A stretch of 64,000 nucleotides of DNA from Dyadobacter luteus (GCF_003383615.1 NZ_QNUL01000012.1:62001-126000), one strand, 5' to 3'; numbered from the stretch's first letter, positions 36,374-45,549 are shown. Notes: a model not told the origin generated them from the letters alone. Translations and numbers: made by a program.

Positions 36374-37165
36374 TTACTTCGCCTCAGATCCAAAGATTAT
36401 CGCTTTCGTTGCATAATTGGTGGAAACGGTTGACATCAATGGAGCTGTCATGGCGTTAATGGCAGGGTTTGTCATTACATCGATACCGTCAAAAATCTTG
36501 GTAACATCCAGGTTTAAGACCACACCTTTAGATGTTGAAGAATTAATCGGCGCTGGCAGGTCTATGCTTACTGTTTTGTAATTGGTGTTCAAGCCGGTTT
36601 CGGTAGTGAAGGCTTTGGATGTTGAGCCATTCTTAACGGTTCCGCCCACAGAAGTGAACAGATAGCTTGAGTGCCACATCCAAGATAAGTTGCTCATTCC
36701 GTTTGCAATCGTGAGCTCACCAGCTTTAAGGCTCAGGTTGTCATTGTATTTGGAGTCCACACCGATTGAGAACTTGATGGTTTTGTACTCTCCGGCCGGG
36801 ACATTTTTCAAGGAGATTGTTTCCCGCTTGTTGGCCGGATAAGTCAACTTGCTGCTGATTGTGTTCGAAAGATCCAGATCGCCCACCTCTTCCATCAGAT
36901 AATAGGAATCGGGTACCTTATATTCTGTCCCTTTTGTGTCAACAAGGATCATGTTACTCACCCAGTAACGAAGTTTCTTAAAATTCAGCGTCTGGGTTCC
37001 CATAACGAAGTCCTTGTCAAGCGCAAAATCCTCACTTCCAACCCGAGCGTCAAGAGTAATAGCCATATCGCCAGAGGTTGCCGGTGTTACGATTTGCGTG
37101 TCGTCATCATTTGAGCATGATGAAAAAAGGGCTGCTGCTAGTGCGAAAATGAAAATACGGTTCAT
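36374..37165 (-). CDS. MbnP-like copper-binding protein (type 1, block B)
   Basis: 263 residues: lipoprotein-type start (FSSCSNDDD), ITLDARVGSEDFALD, LRYWVSNM, YYLMEEVGD, VPAGEYKTIKFSIGVDS, then the Trp motif WMWHSSYLF. Equal in length to the block A type 1 protein. Block A has Cys14 in SALCPSYSEA, so lipidation may differ between copies. Confidence 0.87.
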   Translation of the reverse strand: MNRIFIFALAAALFSSCSNDDDTQIVTPATSGDMAITLDARVGSEDFALDKDFVMGTQTLNFKKLRYWVSNMILVDTKGTEYKVPDSYYLMEEVGDLDLSNTISSKLTYPANKRETISLKNVPAGEYKTIKFSIGVDSKYNDNLSLKAGELTIANGMSNLSWMWHSSYLFTSVGGTVKNGSTSKAFTTETGLNTNYKTVSIDLPAPINSSTSKGVVLNLDVTKIFDGIDVMTNPAINAMTAPLMSTVSTNYATKAIIFGSEAK

Positions 37166-37466
37166 AATTTTTTTAATTATTGTGTTAACTAGATTATTTA
37201 ATTTTTGAATTACAGTATTTAAGGCTGCTCTAAATAGAGCAAAGCTTTAAGATTAATTTACTGTGGTACCACAAAGTGCTTATGGGATCTGTATATCGAG
37301 ACCTCATTGCAACTGTTTTAGGCAAAGTCAATATTGTACCCATAAGTCCACACGTATGTAAGTCACGTCGTAATGGATGACTGGATTTATCAGGAATAAA
37401 ATTGGAAAGTTAGCTAGCTTGTTTACGTACCATTTTGATATGCAATGGCTTAAGCTACTGGAAAGA
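37166..37466. other. 301-base gap with no recognised gene
   Basis: Between the CGKCY gene (37467) and MbnP type 1. Likely carries a promoter. Nothing else was seen. Confidence 0.35.
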
Positions 37467-37847
37467 TCAGACTAATTGAGGCGGTCGAAGAATCCCGTTG
37501 CAGGGAGAATTATAAACAGAAAGAAGGAAAAAAAAGGATAACGGTTCAGCAATAACAGGTTGCTCGTTATCAAAGACAAATGCAATTGTAGATAGGTAAA
37601 ACAGTTGAGCTACCGGCATGTTTTCTACACGCTGGGTAGTCTCCTTGTCCTTTTTGGCCTCCTGCTTTTTCAGTATTTTTGCTAAGTAACACTTTCCGTT
37701 ACATTTTAACTCAGGGCGGCTTCTGTTTTCGCAAAGTGTCTTTGCTATATATGCTCTGTTAACATTAAAATAAGCAATTGTTCCCCACGGACTGAGCGTG
37801 GGTAGCATCACGGCGAAAAGCAGCAAGTATGCTATAAAAGAACGCAT
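37467..37847 (-). CDS. CGKCY-motif small membrane protein (block B, copy 1)
   Basis: 126 residues: membrane segment (about 4-24, LPTLSPWGT shared with 15840), CENRSRPELKCNGKCYLAK (C-x9-C-x3-C), Lys-rich helix, C-terminal GILRPPQLV. The gene sits upstream of MbnP type 1 as in block A. Function unknown. Confidence 0.72.
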   Translation of the reverse strand: MRSFIAYLLLFAVMLPTLSPWGTIAYFNVNRAYIAKTLCENRSRPELKCNGKCYLAKILKKQEAKKDKETTQRVENMPVAQLFYLSTIAFVFDNEQPVIAEPLSFFFLLSVYNSPCNGILRPPQLV

Positions 37848-37873
37848 TGATTATTTAATGATTAAGTTTTTGG

Positions 37874-38788
37874 TTAAAACAAAAAGCCAAGTTGAACAAG
37901 CACTCTTTCTTTGGTTACTACGTGTCCGGATGAGCTTTTTTGAGCAATCGGCTTCTGGGCATTTACACCCAGTGTCCATCGGTTTGAGAAAAAGGTAAGA
38001 CCGGCAGCACCGTTCAGGAGTTTGCCACCTGTTTCTTCCAGGAGCTTACCATCTTTTCTACCGTGCTCCGCATTTTCGGCATATAAGCCAAGGCTTGGCG
38101 TAATTGAAACTTTGCCCACTGTGAATGAGCGGTAAAGGTCAACGGTTCCATATAGCTGGTTGCCAAACTTATAATCCTGAGAATTGGTGGTGTTGAACTT
38201 GCGTGAAACATTGGTTGCCAGTCCCCATTGATTAAGGTTCAGCGTATAAAATGCATTTACGATAAAATCTGTGCTTCCTGTACCCAATTGAAAATTTGCA
38301 TTAGCCACTTCCAGTGTATTGTTTTCATCAAATTTGAATTTGCCAGTTGGTGCCTTGATCCCGCCCCCGATCATCAGTGTATGTGTGAGGGTTTGCGAAT
38401 TATCTTTATCCATCAGCGTATTGAACAGATTGTAGTTGGCAAGGATTGTAACATCACCCAAACCATTTTGCTTTTTGGTGTCGGCAGACGTGACTTGCTG
38501 ATCAATTCTGTAGGGCACAAAGGCCATAACCTGAACTCTTTTGATCGGAAAGAATCGGGCGTAAACTTCGCCGACATTAAAATGCTCCTCTGTACGTAGA
38601 ACTTTGCTGTCCGGATGTGTGACAAAGTGAAGACGCTGGTAGCGGACACCGATCAAGGATTTATTGGATTGTGGCAGCAGACCGAAATATGCCCCGCTAT
38701 TGGCGCAGCCACAGATATCACAGGCCATGGTGATGTTTGCTGTAAGCAACAAAGACGCTAAAAATTTGTACTTGAGATTCATAGACAT
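37874..38788 (-). CDS. Outer-membrane protein with N-terminal CxxCxC motif
   Basis: 304 residues: signal peptide (about 1-22), then CDICGCANSG right after the expected cleavage site, YFGLLPQ, and a beta-barrel-like body with alternating aromatic strands ending QLGFLF. Proteins with a CDICGC start are known in Bacteroidota as putative transporters. The cysteine cluster would be a mature N-terminal metal site (inference). It is in block B only, between MbnH type 2 and the CGKCY gene, 6 bases after MbnH type 2. Confidence 0.75.
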   Translation of the reverse strand: MSMNLKYKFLASLLLTANITMACDICGCANSGAYFGLLPQSNKSLIGVRYQRLHFVTHPDSKVLRTEEHFNVGEVYARFFPIKRVQVMAFVPYRIDQQVTSADTKKQNGLGDVTILANYNLFNTLMDKDNSQTLTHTLMIGGGIKAPTGKFKFDENNTLEVANANFQLGTGSTDFIVNAFYTLNLNQWGLATNVSRKFNTTNSQDYKFGNQLYGTVDLYRSFTVGKVSITPSLGLYAENAEHGRKDGKLLEETGGKLLNGAAGLTFFSNRWTLGVNAQKPIAQKSSSGHVVTKERVLVQLGFLF

Positions 38789-38794
38789 ATTGAT

Positions 38795-39889
38795 TTAAAA
38801 TGCATTCCCTATCCCCGGGTCTGAGAGTTTAGCATCACGTATAAATTGGTCATCTGATAGTGTCCGTAGAAAGGCTATCAAAGCTTGCTTGTCTCTTGAT
38901 GAAAGAGGAATACCTGTTTTCCCATTTGGTTGAATCAGAAGTGGGTCTAGCGTAGGCATTTTTTGCACACTGTCGGTGTAGTGGTCAAGCACTTCTTCCA
39001 GACTATGGTACCTACCATCATGCATGTAGGGTGCCGTTAGGCCTACGTTGCGAAGACTTGGCACTTTGAATTTGTGCTCATCAGAAGCATTACCAGTTAT
39101 TGCCCCGCGCCCAAGATCGTTATTGCGCATGGGCATCAGCCCATTATTACGAAAACTATAATCTGTAAAAAGCACGCCTTCATGACAAGAGCTGCAATTT
39201 TTCTGAAACAAAACCAGGCCATCTTTTTCTTGGGTAGTGAATGCATTAGCATCGCCGGAACGGTAGTAGTCATATTTGGAAGTAGCAGAGACCATCGTCA
39301 TCATAAACTGTGACAATGCCTTCATCATCCGTTCTGAATTGATCTCCTCAGTTCCGAAGGCTTCTTTAAACATTTTAGGATAATCCACCGGAATCTTCGA
39401 GGCTGCATTGGGGGTTTTACGAAGTTTTTCGATCACTGAAGTTACTTTTTCATCCATTTCGACCGGATTTTCAATTGGATTGAAAGGCACTAAATCCATA
39501 TCGTGTACACCTCCATCCCAAAAAAATGATTTGTTCCATGCCATGTTCTGGATTGCTGGTGAGTTACGCACGCCCAGACGGTCTTCCACACCATGGCTTA
39601 GCTCGTGACCATGATGCGTAAAGGCTGCTGCTTGCTGATGGCAAGTGCCACACCCGATCAAATTCGTACGGGATAGTATGCCGTCATAAAACAAGAATTT
39701 TCCTAGTTGCACACCTTCTTCTGTCAGCGGATTACGTGACAAGTCATAGATTGGCTCTGGAAATCCAGCTGGTTTTACCCAGGCAAGCGGCGTGGGGCCG
39801 GTTTTGACCGGCTCGAGCTCTTCTTTGACGGGCTCTTTACACCCCCAAAACGAGAGGAGTATAAAGATAATTGATGGTATTTTTTTCAC
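38795..39889 (-). CDS. MbnH/MauG-like diheme peroxidase (type 2, block B)
   Basis: 364 residues: lipoprotein-type start (LLSFWGCKE), CGTCH and CSSCH heme sites, AAAFTHHGHELSHGV and FFWDGG. Near-identical in motif content to 16295-17383. It follows MbnP type 2 after 19 bases. Confidence 0.88.
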   Translation of the reverse strand: MKKIPSIIFILLSFWGCKEPVKEELEPVKTGPTPLAWVKPAGFPEPIYDLSRNPLTEEGVQLGKFLFYDGILSRTNLIGCGTCHQQAAAFTHHGHELSHGVEDRLGVRNSPAIQNMAWNKSFFWDGGVHDMDLVPFNPIENPVEMDEKVTSVIEKLRKTPNAASKIPVDYPKMFKEAFGTEEINSERMMKALSQFMMTMVSATSKYDYYRSGDANAFTTQEKDGLVLFQKNCSSCHEGVLFTDYSFRNNGLMPMRNNDLGRGAITGNASDEHKFKVPSLRNVGLTAPYMHDGRYHSLEEVLDHYTDSVQKMPTLDPLLIQPNGKTGIPLSSRDKQALIAFLRTLSDDQFIRDAKLSDPGIGNAF

Positions 39890-39908
39890 TTATATTATAC
39901 GATCAAGA

Positions 39909-40745
39909 TCAATGGATGTGGTCCAGGGTGAACATGTTGAGATAGTTATTGGCTATTTGCTGTGACTTTTCTGGCTGGCCGCCCATGATGCTGTTGTATT
40001 CAGCAATCTTAATATTGGTAGCGGCCCCGTCGAAAACTTTTAAGACGTCCACAAGAAAATGTACCTCAGGAGTTTGGCTCAATGTAACCGGCGCTTTTAG
40101 AGTTCCAAAGTTGACTTTTATTATTCTGGTGTTGTTAACGGTTCTCTCGTTGTAGCCTCCAAAAAGACCGATGTGATAATAGAACTTGCCATTTACCGGA
40201 TTCCCTTTGGAAGAACTTCCTTCTAGTTTGACGAAAATGTATCCTGAATTCCAGGCCCAGTACATACCATCCTCCATCATCGATCCCGATGGGTCAAGAA
40301 CTCCCTGCCGTTTTTCAATCGGGGACGTGTTTCGCAGGCTATCAACGCCGACCATAAATTCAACTGCAGTGTAATCGCCCACAGGGACATTATTCAATGT
40401 CACAAACTGTGAAGCCTTGGTGTCCTCCTTAATCAGGAAGTAGCTTGAATCCTGCGGTACTGTGAAAATGCTACCGTCAGCCTTGGTCAATTTGATGTTG
40501 GATATAAAGTAATTGAACTTGGTAACGATGAAATCTTCACCTGACGCATTTTTGTATGTTACTCCGTTTAAAACCAGGTTTTTATCTCCGACAACATTAT
40601 CAAATTCGAGGCGAAGTTTTCCGCCGTCTGATGCAACAGGTTCAGGAGTAGGAGAAGTACTGGGAGATTCAGAGCACGAGCTCGCTGAAAACAAAATGGT
40701 TGCTGCAAAAAGCGCAGCAAAGCATTTATGAAAAATATTTTTCAT
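39909..40745 (-). CDS. MbnP-like copper-binding protein (type 2, block B)
   Basis: 278 residues: lipoprotein start (SASSCSES), then LRLEFDNVVGDKNLVLNGV, VTKFNYFISNIKL, SSYFLIKEDTKAS, GVDSLRN and MYWAWNSGYIFVKLEG. The tail ends LDHIH. Same order as 17396-18223. The signal differs: the block A copy has a plain signal peptide and this one a lipobox. Confidence 0.9.
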   Translation of the reverse strand: MKNIFHKCFAALFAATILFSASSCSESPSTSPTPEPVASDGGKLRLEFDNVVGDKNLVLNGVTYKNASGEDFIVTKFNYFISNIKLTKADGSIFTVPQDSSYFLIKEDTKASQFVTLNNVPVGDYTAVEFMVGVDSLRNTSPIEKRQGVLDPSGSMMEDGMYWAWNSGYIFVKLEGSSSKGNPVNGKFYYHIGLFGGYNERTVNNTRIIKVNFGTLKAPVTLSQTPEVHFLVDVLKVFDGAATNIKIAEYNSIMGGQPEKSQQIANNYLNMFTLDHIH

Positions 40746-40856
40746 ATTAATATAAATAGCGGAATGCTCTGTGCGAGTTGATGCACAGAAAGACCTGAAA
40801 AAAGAGAAAATAGTTAAAAGCTGCCTGTAAGGCAGTCGTAAAATACCTATCGGGTA

Positions 40857-41252
40857 CTAGACCAGCGGGGGATGGAAAATACTGTCAGGCACAAGGCGGC
40901 CTAAAAATGCGGATTTGAAAGAAAAGGTAGGAGTAGTATAGTCCTCAATTGTTGGTGAAGGCGAAATGAAACTGTACTGAGGGCCATTGTCCATAACTTG
41001 ATAAATCAGACTGGCCATATATTCATGTTCTGCCTGGCGCTCTTGTTGTCTTTGGGCATTGGCTAGCTTCTTGGCCAGGTAACATTTACCGTTACATTTG
41101 AGCTCGGGCCTGTTTCTGTTGACACAAAGTGCCTTCGCAATATAGTCCTTCCGTATTTCATAGTCCAGACACACCAATGGTATTACCCATGCTTTTACAA
41201 GCATCAGCGTCAGCAGGGTCAGGCCAATCCATTGTTTGTTAGAACTTTTCAA
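40857..41252 (-). CDS. CGKCY-motif small membrane protein (block B, copy 2)
   Basis: 131 residues: membrane segment (about 8-28, LTLLTLMLVKAWVIPL), CVNRNRPELKCNGKCYLAK, then QRQQERQAEHEYMASLIYQVM and C-terminal SIFHPPLV. It is the shortest clean form of this subtype and supports the later start in the block A paralog. It precedes MbnP type 2 by 111 bases. Confidence 0.74.
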   Translation of the reverse strand: MKSSNKQWIGLTLLTLMLVKAWVIPLVCLDYEIRKDYIAKALCVNRNRPELKCNGKCYLAKKLANAQRQQERQAEHEYMASLIYQVMDNGPQYSFISPSPTIEDYTTPTFSFKSAFLGRLVPDSIFHPPLV

Positions 41253-41733
41253 AACGATACTCTACTACTAAACTTCAAATGTTGCTACCATTATCTTGCA
41301 AAGGTAGTTAAGGAATAATTAAAAAGCGTAAAATCTTGGAGGATATCAAGTTTTGAATGTTTTGTTTTCGATTAAAATTTATTGTTAGCGCCAATTATTG
41401 TGATAGTATTTTGCCTGTAAAATGAAAATTAAAAGGATGGTATGTGGTGTGAAGTAAATCTTTTCACATCTCAAAGCCTTAAGAAATGGTAATCTATATG
41501 TACATTAAACATGTTGGTAGGGCGGCCAGACTTCAAGCATTTAAATATCAATTGAGAGGATTCAGCAGTGTGCGATTCTTGACTTTTTGTTCAAATAGGT
41601 GGCTAAGTGTATACTTTTAATTTTTTTAGTAAAGGTTTGAATCATTGGAAATTACGTGAACAGATACGTTAAACTGAATAATGCAAAAAATAAAAAAGTC
41701 CGATTTGTTAAAATGAGATGCGCTTTTGTATAA

Positions 41734-41762
41734 TTGCGATAGTTTATTAAACTATACTTTTG
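41734..41762 (+). promoter_or_regulatory. Bacteroidota-type promoter-like site before the fucosidase
   Basis: TTG at 41734-41736 and TACTTTTG (TAnnTTTG) at 41755-41762, separated by 18 bases. It could drive the fucosidase gene at 41824. The hairpin at 41762 begins where the -7 box ends, so the start point is uncertain. Confidence 0.5.
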
Positions 41763-41799
41763 TTGCTCGTTCTCTTAGATGGAACGGGCAACTTTTTTT
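41762..41799 (+). terminator. Terminator-like hairpin upstream of the fucosidase
   Basis: Stem GTTGCTCGTTC (41762-41772) with GAACGGGCAAC (41782-41792), one wobble pair, 9-base loop, then a run of T. It overlaps the end of the promoter-like -7 box. It may end an upstream transcript or act as an attenuator. Confidence 0.55.
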
Positions 41800-41823
41800 A
41801 ATAAATGATACATCGATAATCCT

Positions 41824-43476
41824 ATGCAAAGACGAACCGCATTGAAAAATTTGTCAGGCCTTTTACCAGCTCTGGCTCTATCATCTTCGCTTAAAGCAGA
41901 ATTTTTATCAGGCGCATATACAGGGGAAAGCATTGCAAAAGGCCCCTTCGCTCCAACCTGGGAATCTTTGCAGCAGTTTAAAACTCCTGACTGGTTCCGC
42001 AACGCAAAATTTGGAATGTGGGCACATTGGGGGCCGCAATGCCAGGCGGAAGCCGGAGACTGGTATGCACGAGGAATGTATCAGGAAGGAAGCGGCCAGT
42101 ATAAGTATCATCTGCAAAAATATGGGCACCCGTCCAAATTTGGCTTTAAGGATGTGATCAACGATTGGAAAGGCGAAAACTGGAATCCGGAAGAACTCGT
42201 AACGCTTTATAAGCAAACAGGTGCCAAATATTTTATGGCCATGGCCAACCATCATGACAATTTTGATCTCTACGACAGTAAATACCATACCTGGAATTCA
42301 TTAAAAATTGGTCCTAAAAAAGATATTATCGGCGGCTGGGCAAAAGCAGCTAAAAATGCGGGACTGCCTTTTGGTGTAAGTGTACATGCAGCACACACAT
42401 GGAGTTGGTGGGAAACCGCCCAACGTTCCGACAAAGAGGGACAATTCAAAGGGATTCCTTATGATGGGAAAATAACCAAGGCCGATGGAAAAGGGAAATG
42501 GTGGCAGGGGCTGGATCCGCAGGAGTTGTATGCTCAGAACCATCCGCTGAGCGAAAACAGCCTTGACGATAACATGATCCATAAACAATGGAACTGGGGT
42601 AACGGTGTGGTAAAACCAAGCAAAGCCTACATTGAAAGCTTTTTTAACCGGACTGTTGACTTGATCAACAAGTACAACCCTGACATGATTTACTTTGATG
42701 ACACTGCCTTTCCTTTATGGCCTGTCAGTGACGCCGGATTACGTATTGCTGCACATTTATATAACAAGAGTGTTAAGAAACACGGCTCACAGCAGAGCGT
42801 AATAACCGGTAAAATACTGGACGAAATGCAACGCAAATGTATGGTCTGGGATATTGAAAAGGGGCAAAGCAATAAAATAGAGCCTTTGCCCTGGCAGACC
42901 GATACCTGCATTGGAGAGTGGCATTACAACCGTTCTGTTTATGATCAGCATCGATATAAATCGGGCAAGGCGGTAATTCAGGCGCTTGTAGATGTAGTCA
43001 GTAAAAATGGGAATTTGATGTTGAACATCCCTGTAAGAGGTGATGGCAGTATCGATTCCGATGAGCGCAAGATTGTGGAAGAGATTGGTCGCTGGATGAA
43101 AGTGAACAGTGAGGCGATTTATGACACCCGTTATTGGAAAGTTTTCGGAGAAGGACCGGCACAGGAAAATGCAGCTCCGCTGAGTGCTCAGGGTTTTAAC
43201 GAGGGTAAAGGAAAACCGTTTACAGGAGAAGATGTACGTTTCACCGAGAAAGGCGAGACACTGTATGCTACGGTAATGGGCTGGCCTGAGTCGGGTAAAG
43301 TCAAAATAAAATCTCTTGCAGAAAATACACCTTACAGAAGCCAGAAGATTAGCCGGATCTCATTGCTGGGTGGAAACGATAATCTGGAATTTGAACGTAC
43401 CCGGGAAGGTCTCATTGTTAAATTACCGGAAAACCGTCCAACAGAATTCTACGCAAATGTTTTGAAAATTGTCTAG
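41824..43476 (+). CDS. Alpha-L-fucosidase, GH29 family
   Basis: 550 residues with a twin-arginine-like signal (QRRTALKNLSGLLPAL). GH29 motifs: FGMWAHWGPQCQAE (about 58-71), NHHDNFDLYDS (about 140-150), the region DMIYFDDTAFPLW with the expected nucleophile Asp (about 287-299), and NLMLNIPVRGDGSI (about 398-411). It cleaves alpha-L-fucose from glycans. It is upstream of an ECF/FecR/SusCD set, which may supply fucosylated glycans to it. Confidence 0.92.
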   Translation: MQRRTALKNLSGLLPALALSSSLKAEFLSGAYTGESIAKGPFAPTWESLQQFKTPDWFRNAKFGMWAHWGPQCQAEAGDWYARGMYQEGSGQYKYHLQKYGHPSKFGFKDVINDWKGENWNPEELVTLYKQTGAKYFMAMANHHDNFDLYDSKYHTWNSLKIGPKKDIIGGWAKAAKNAGLPFGVSVHAAHTWSWWETAQRSDKEGQFKGIPYDGKITKADGKGKWWQGLDPQELYAQNHPLSENSLDDNMIHKQWNWGNGVVKPSKAYIESFFNRTVDLINKYNPDMIYFDDTAFPLWPVSDAGLRIAAHLYNKSVKKHGSQQSVITGKILDEMQRKCMVWDIEKGQSNKIEPLPWQTDTCIGEWHYNRSVYDQHRYKSGKAVIQALVDVVSKNGNLMLNIPVRGDGSIDSDERKIVEEIGRWMKVNSEAIYDTRYWKVFGEGPAQENAAPLSAQGFNEGKGKPFTGEDVRFTEKGETLYATVMGWPESGKVKIKSLAENTPYRSQKISRISLLGGNDNLEFERTREGLIVKLPENRPTEFYANVLKIV

Positions 43477-43675
43477 GTTAAAATATCTAAGTTTTTATTC
43501 TATATTACTTTTTTTTGATGCCTGTATTTCGTGCGCATTACAAAGAAAGGCAAAATGAGGCTCAATCAGAAGGTGGAGGAGATTACACTGCAACCAGATA
43601 AAATAAGGGTCGTAATTGGATAGAACTTCTTTATTTTATTGTTATTTTTACCTTTCCTCGAATCGTTAAGCAGGT

Positions 43676-44251
43676 ATGCAACCAAATGTGAACATAACAG
43701 ACTATGAACTTAAAACCATGCTGATGCATGGGTCTGAGGTTGCATTTGACGAAATATATCAACGGTATTGGAAGAAATTATTCAATGAAGCACATAAAAG
43801 ACTCAATGATCTTGGATTAAGCGAAGAGGTTGTTCATGACGTCTTTATTGATCTCTGGAGTAAAAGAGAAACAAAGGAAATTGGTAACCTTGATGCATAC
43901 CTGATAACGGCAGTTCGTTATCAGGTATTTGCAATTTATAACAAAAGGAAAACCCTTCCATTTTTTGAAGAACCGCTTGATCACATGGCGTTTTCTACCG
44001 ATGAAGCAGATTCTGAGTGCTTTCAGAAAGAACTCATTGAAGGTATCAAGTTTTGGCTGGAAACACAGCCAGAAAAAAGACGGGAGATTTTCCGTCTAAG
44101 GTACCTGGAAGATATGTCCACTAAGGAAATTGCTGAAACTTTGTCGATTTCGCAGAAAACGGTCCAAAACCAACTTAACCTTTCGCAGGAAAGCCTTCGT
44201 GACAGCGTTTCAAAATTCATGCTGTTGATCTTCATGCTTTCAAATCAATAG
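43676..44251 (+). CDS. ECF RNA polymerase sigma factor
   Basis: 191 residues: sigma region 2 (EVAFDEIYQRYWKKLF, about 22-37, with ...VHDVFIDLWSKRE) and sigma region 4 (RYLEDMSTKEIAETLSISQK, about 142-161). It is typical of the FecI/SusR-associated Bacteroidota group. It lies 278 bases before the FecR-like gene, and with FecR it should control the SusC/SusD pair. Confidence 0.9.
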   Translation: MQPNVNITDYELKTMLMHGSEVAFDEIYQRYWKKLFNEAHKRLNDLGLSEEVVHDVFIDLWSKRETKEIGNLDAYLITAVRYQVFAIYNKRKTLPFFEEPLDHMAFSTDEADSECFQKELIEGIKFWLETQPEKRREIFRLRYLEDMSTKEIAETLSISQKTVQNQLNLSQESLRDSVSKFMLLIFMLSNQ

Positions 44252-44529
44252 CGATCATTTTGGGATGCAGGCTTTCTTAAACAAGGAGAGAGCACCCTCT
44301 CTTAAAAGTTCTCGGGCACAGGGGCTGCGGGAATTTCCATCTTTATTTACTTGGTTTCTCTCATCGATCATGTTTGTGATTGACTTTTTCTTATGTTTCT
44401 GATTTTCAGTCTAGTACATAATTTTCTTGTTTTTTGTTAAAAATAAAATGAAATAATTATAAAAAATGCTGGACCGGCGTGGGAGTTTTTTTTTGTTTTC
44501 TACACTGTATTAAAAAGAGCGATATAAAG

Positions 44530-45549
44530 ATGTCAAGTGTAAATAAGAATAAATTCAGAAAGCTGGTTGCCAAGTATCTCAATAATGATGCGAGCGAACA
44601 GGAAGTGGATATAGTCGAAAAGTATTATCGCCTTTTTGACGAAGAGCCGGATAAGACCAGCCAAATACCCGCTGAGCAGGTAAATGCTTTGCAGAACAGA
44701 TTAAAAGCAAAAATTTCAGAAAACATTATTAAAGAGGAGAGAGCCACGGTGCCTCTTTTTAGAAGCATGTATTTTAGAGCAGCTGCTGTTTTGTTATTGG
44801 TGAGTACGTTTGCCATTTTTCTTTATTTGTCAAAAAGCAAACCAGAACTCTCTTCTCCGTTAGCCAACGCTACTGGTCACGCTAAAAGCTCAGATGATAA
44901 TCAAAATCGATTTGTAACCCTGCCAGACGGAACCAAGGTTGTGCTTCATGGGCAGAGCAAGATCTCTTATGATAATGATTTTAATAAAACAGTAAGAGAA
45001 GTTACACTCACAGGAGAAGCTTATTTTGATGTGGTGCATCTTCCGACAGCAGGTGAAAGTGGTAAACCAGTGCCATTTATTATCAAGACCGGAAAGGTGC
45101 GTACAACTGTTCTAGGTACAGCTTTCAATATCAAGGCATGGCCAGATCAGAAAGAAGTTGTGGTGACTGTTACCCGTGGAAAGGTTAAGGTACAGGACAG
45201 CAATAAAACTGTTACCGTACTTACAGCCAACAAACAGGTAACCCTGAATACCAATTCGGAAGTATTGGCGGAGGTAAAAACCGTTAAATCCGAGATGCTG
45301 ACAAGCTGGACACATAAGGATATGATTTTTGACGCCATGCCTTTCGGTGAACTCGCTGCAAATCTTGAAAAACGCTATGACGTAAAGATCCACTTCAAAA
45401 ATCCTGCAATCAAAAATTGCGCGATCACGGGCCGGTTTTCGGGTACGGAAACCCTGGATGAAGTATTCCAGATTCTCTCACTTACAAGCAATACGAAGTA
45501 TTTTCTGACAGACCAGGAACTGGTGGTAGATGGAGAAAAATGTTATTAG
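44530..45549 (+). CDS. FecR family anti-sigma factor
   Basis: About 339 residues from ATG 44530 (an upstream start at 44479 is unlikely). The N-terminal cytoplasmic part binds the sigma factor. The membrane helix is about 80-100 (AAAVLLLVSTFAIFLYL). FecR domain motifs follow (VTLPDGTKVVLH, REVTLTGEAYFDV, VLGTAFNIKAW). The C-terminal DUF4974-like region contains LAANLEKRYDVKIHF. It transmits the SusC signal to the sigma factor. Confidence 0.9.
   Translation: MSSVNKNKFRKLVAKYLNNDASEQEVDIVEKYYRLFDEEPDKTSQIPAEQVNALQNRLKAKISENIIKEERATVPLFRSMYFRAAAVLLLVSTFAIFLYLSKSKPELSSPLANATGHAKSSDDNQNRFVTLPDGTKVVLHGQSKISYDNDFNKTVREVTLTGEAYFDVVHLPTAGESGKPVPFIIKTGKVRTTVLGTAFNIKAWPDQKEVVVTVTRGKVKVQDSNKTVTVLTANKQVTLNTNSEVLAEVKTVKSEMLTSWTHKDMIFDAMPFGELAANLEKRYDVKIHFKNPAIKNCAITGRFSGTETLDEVFQILSLTSNTKYFLTDQELVVDGEKCY

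Larger units (their letters stand above)
32903..41252 (-). repeat. Duplicated gene block B (MbnP/MbnH/SCO)
   Basis: Same gene order and strand as block A (11995-18842). Additions: a second SCO gene without copper cysteines (33978-34646) and an outer-membrane protein with a CDICGC start (37874-38788). Neither has a counterpart in block A. Confidence 0.85.
41253..41823. other. 571-base gap
   Basis: Between block B and the fucosidase. It holds the promoter-like element at 41734-41762 and the hairpin at 41762-41799 and no evident gene. Much of it is AT-rich. Confidence 0.5.
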
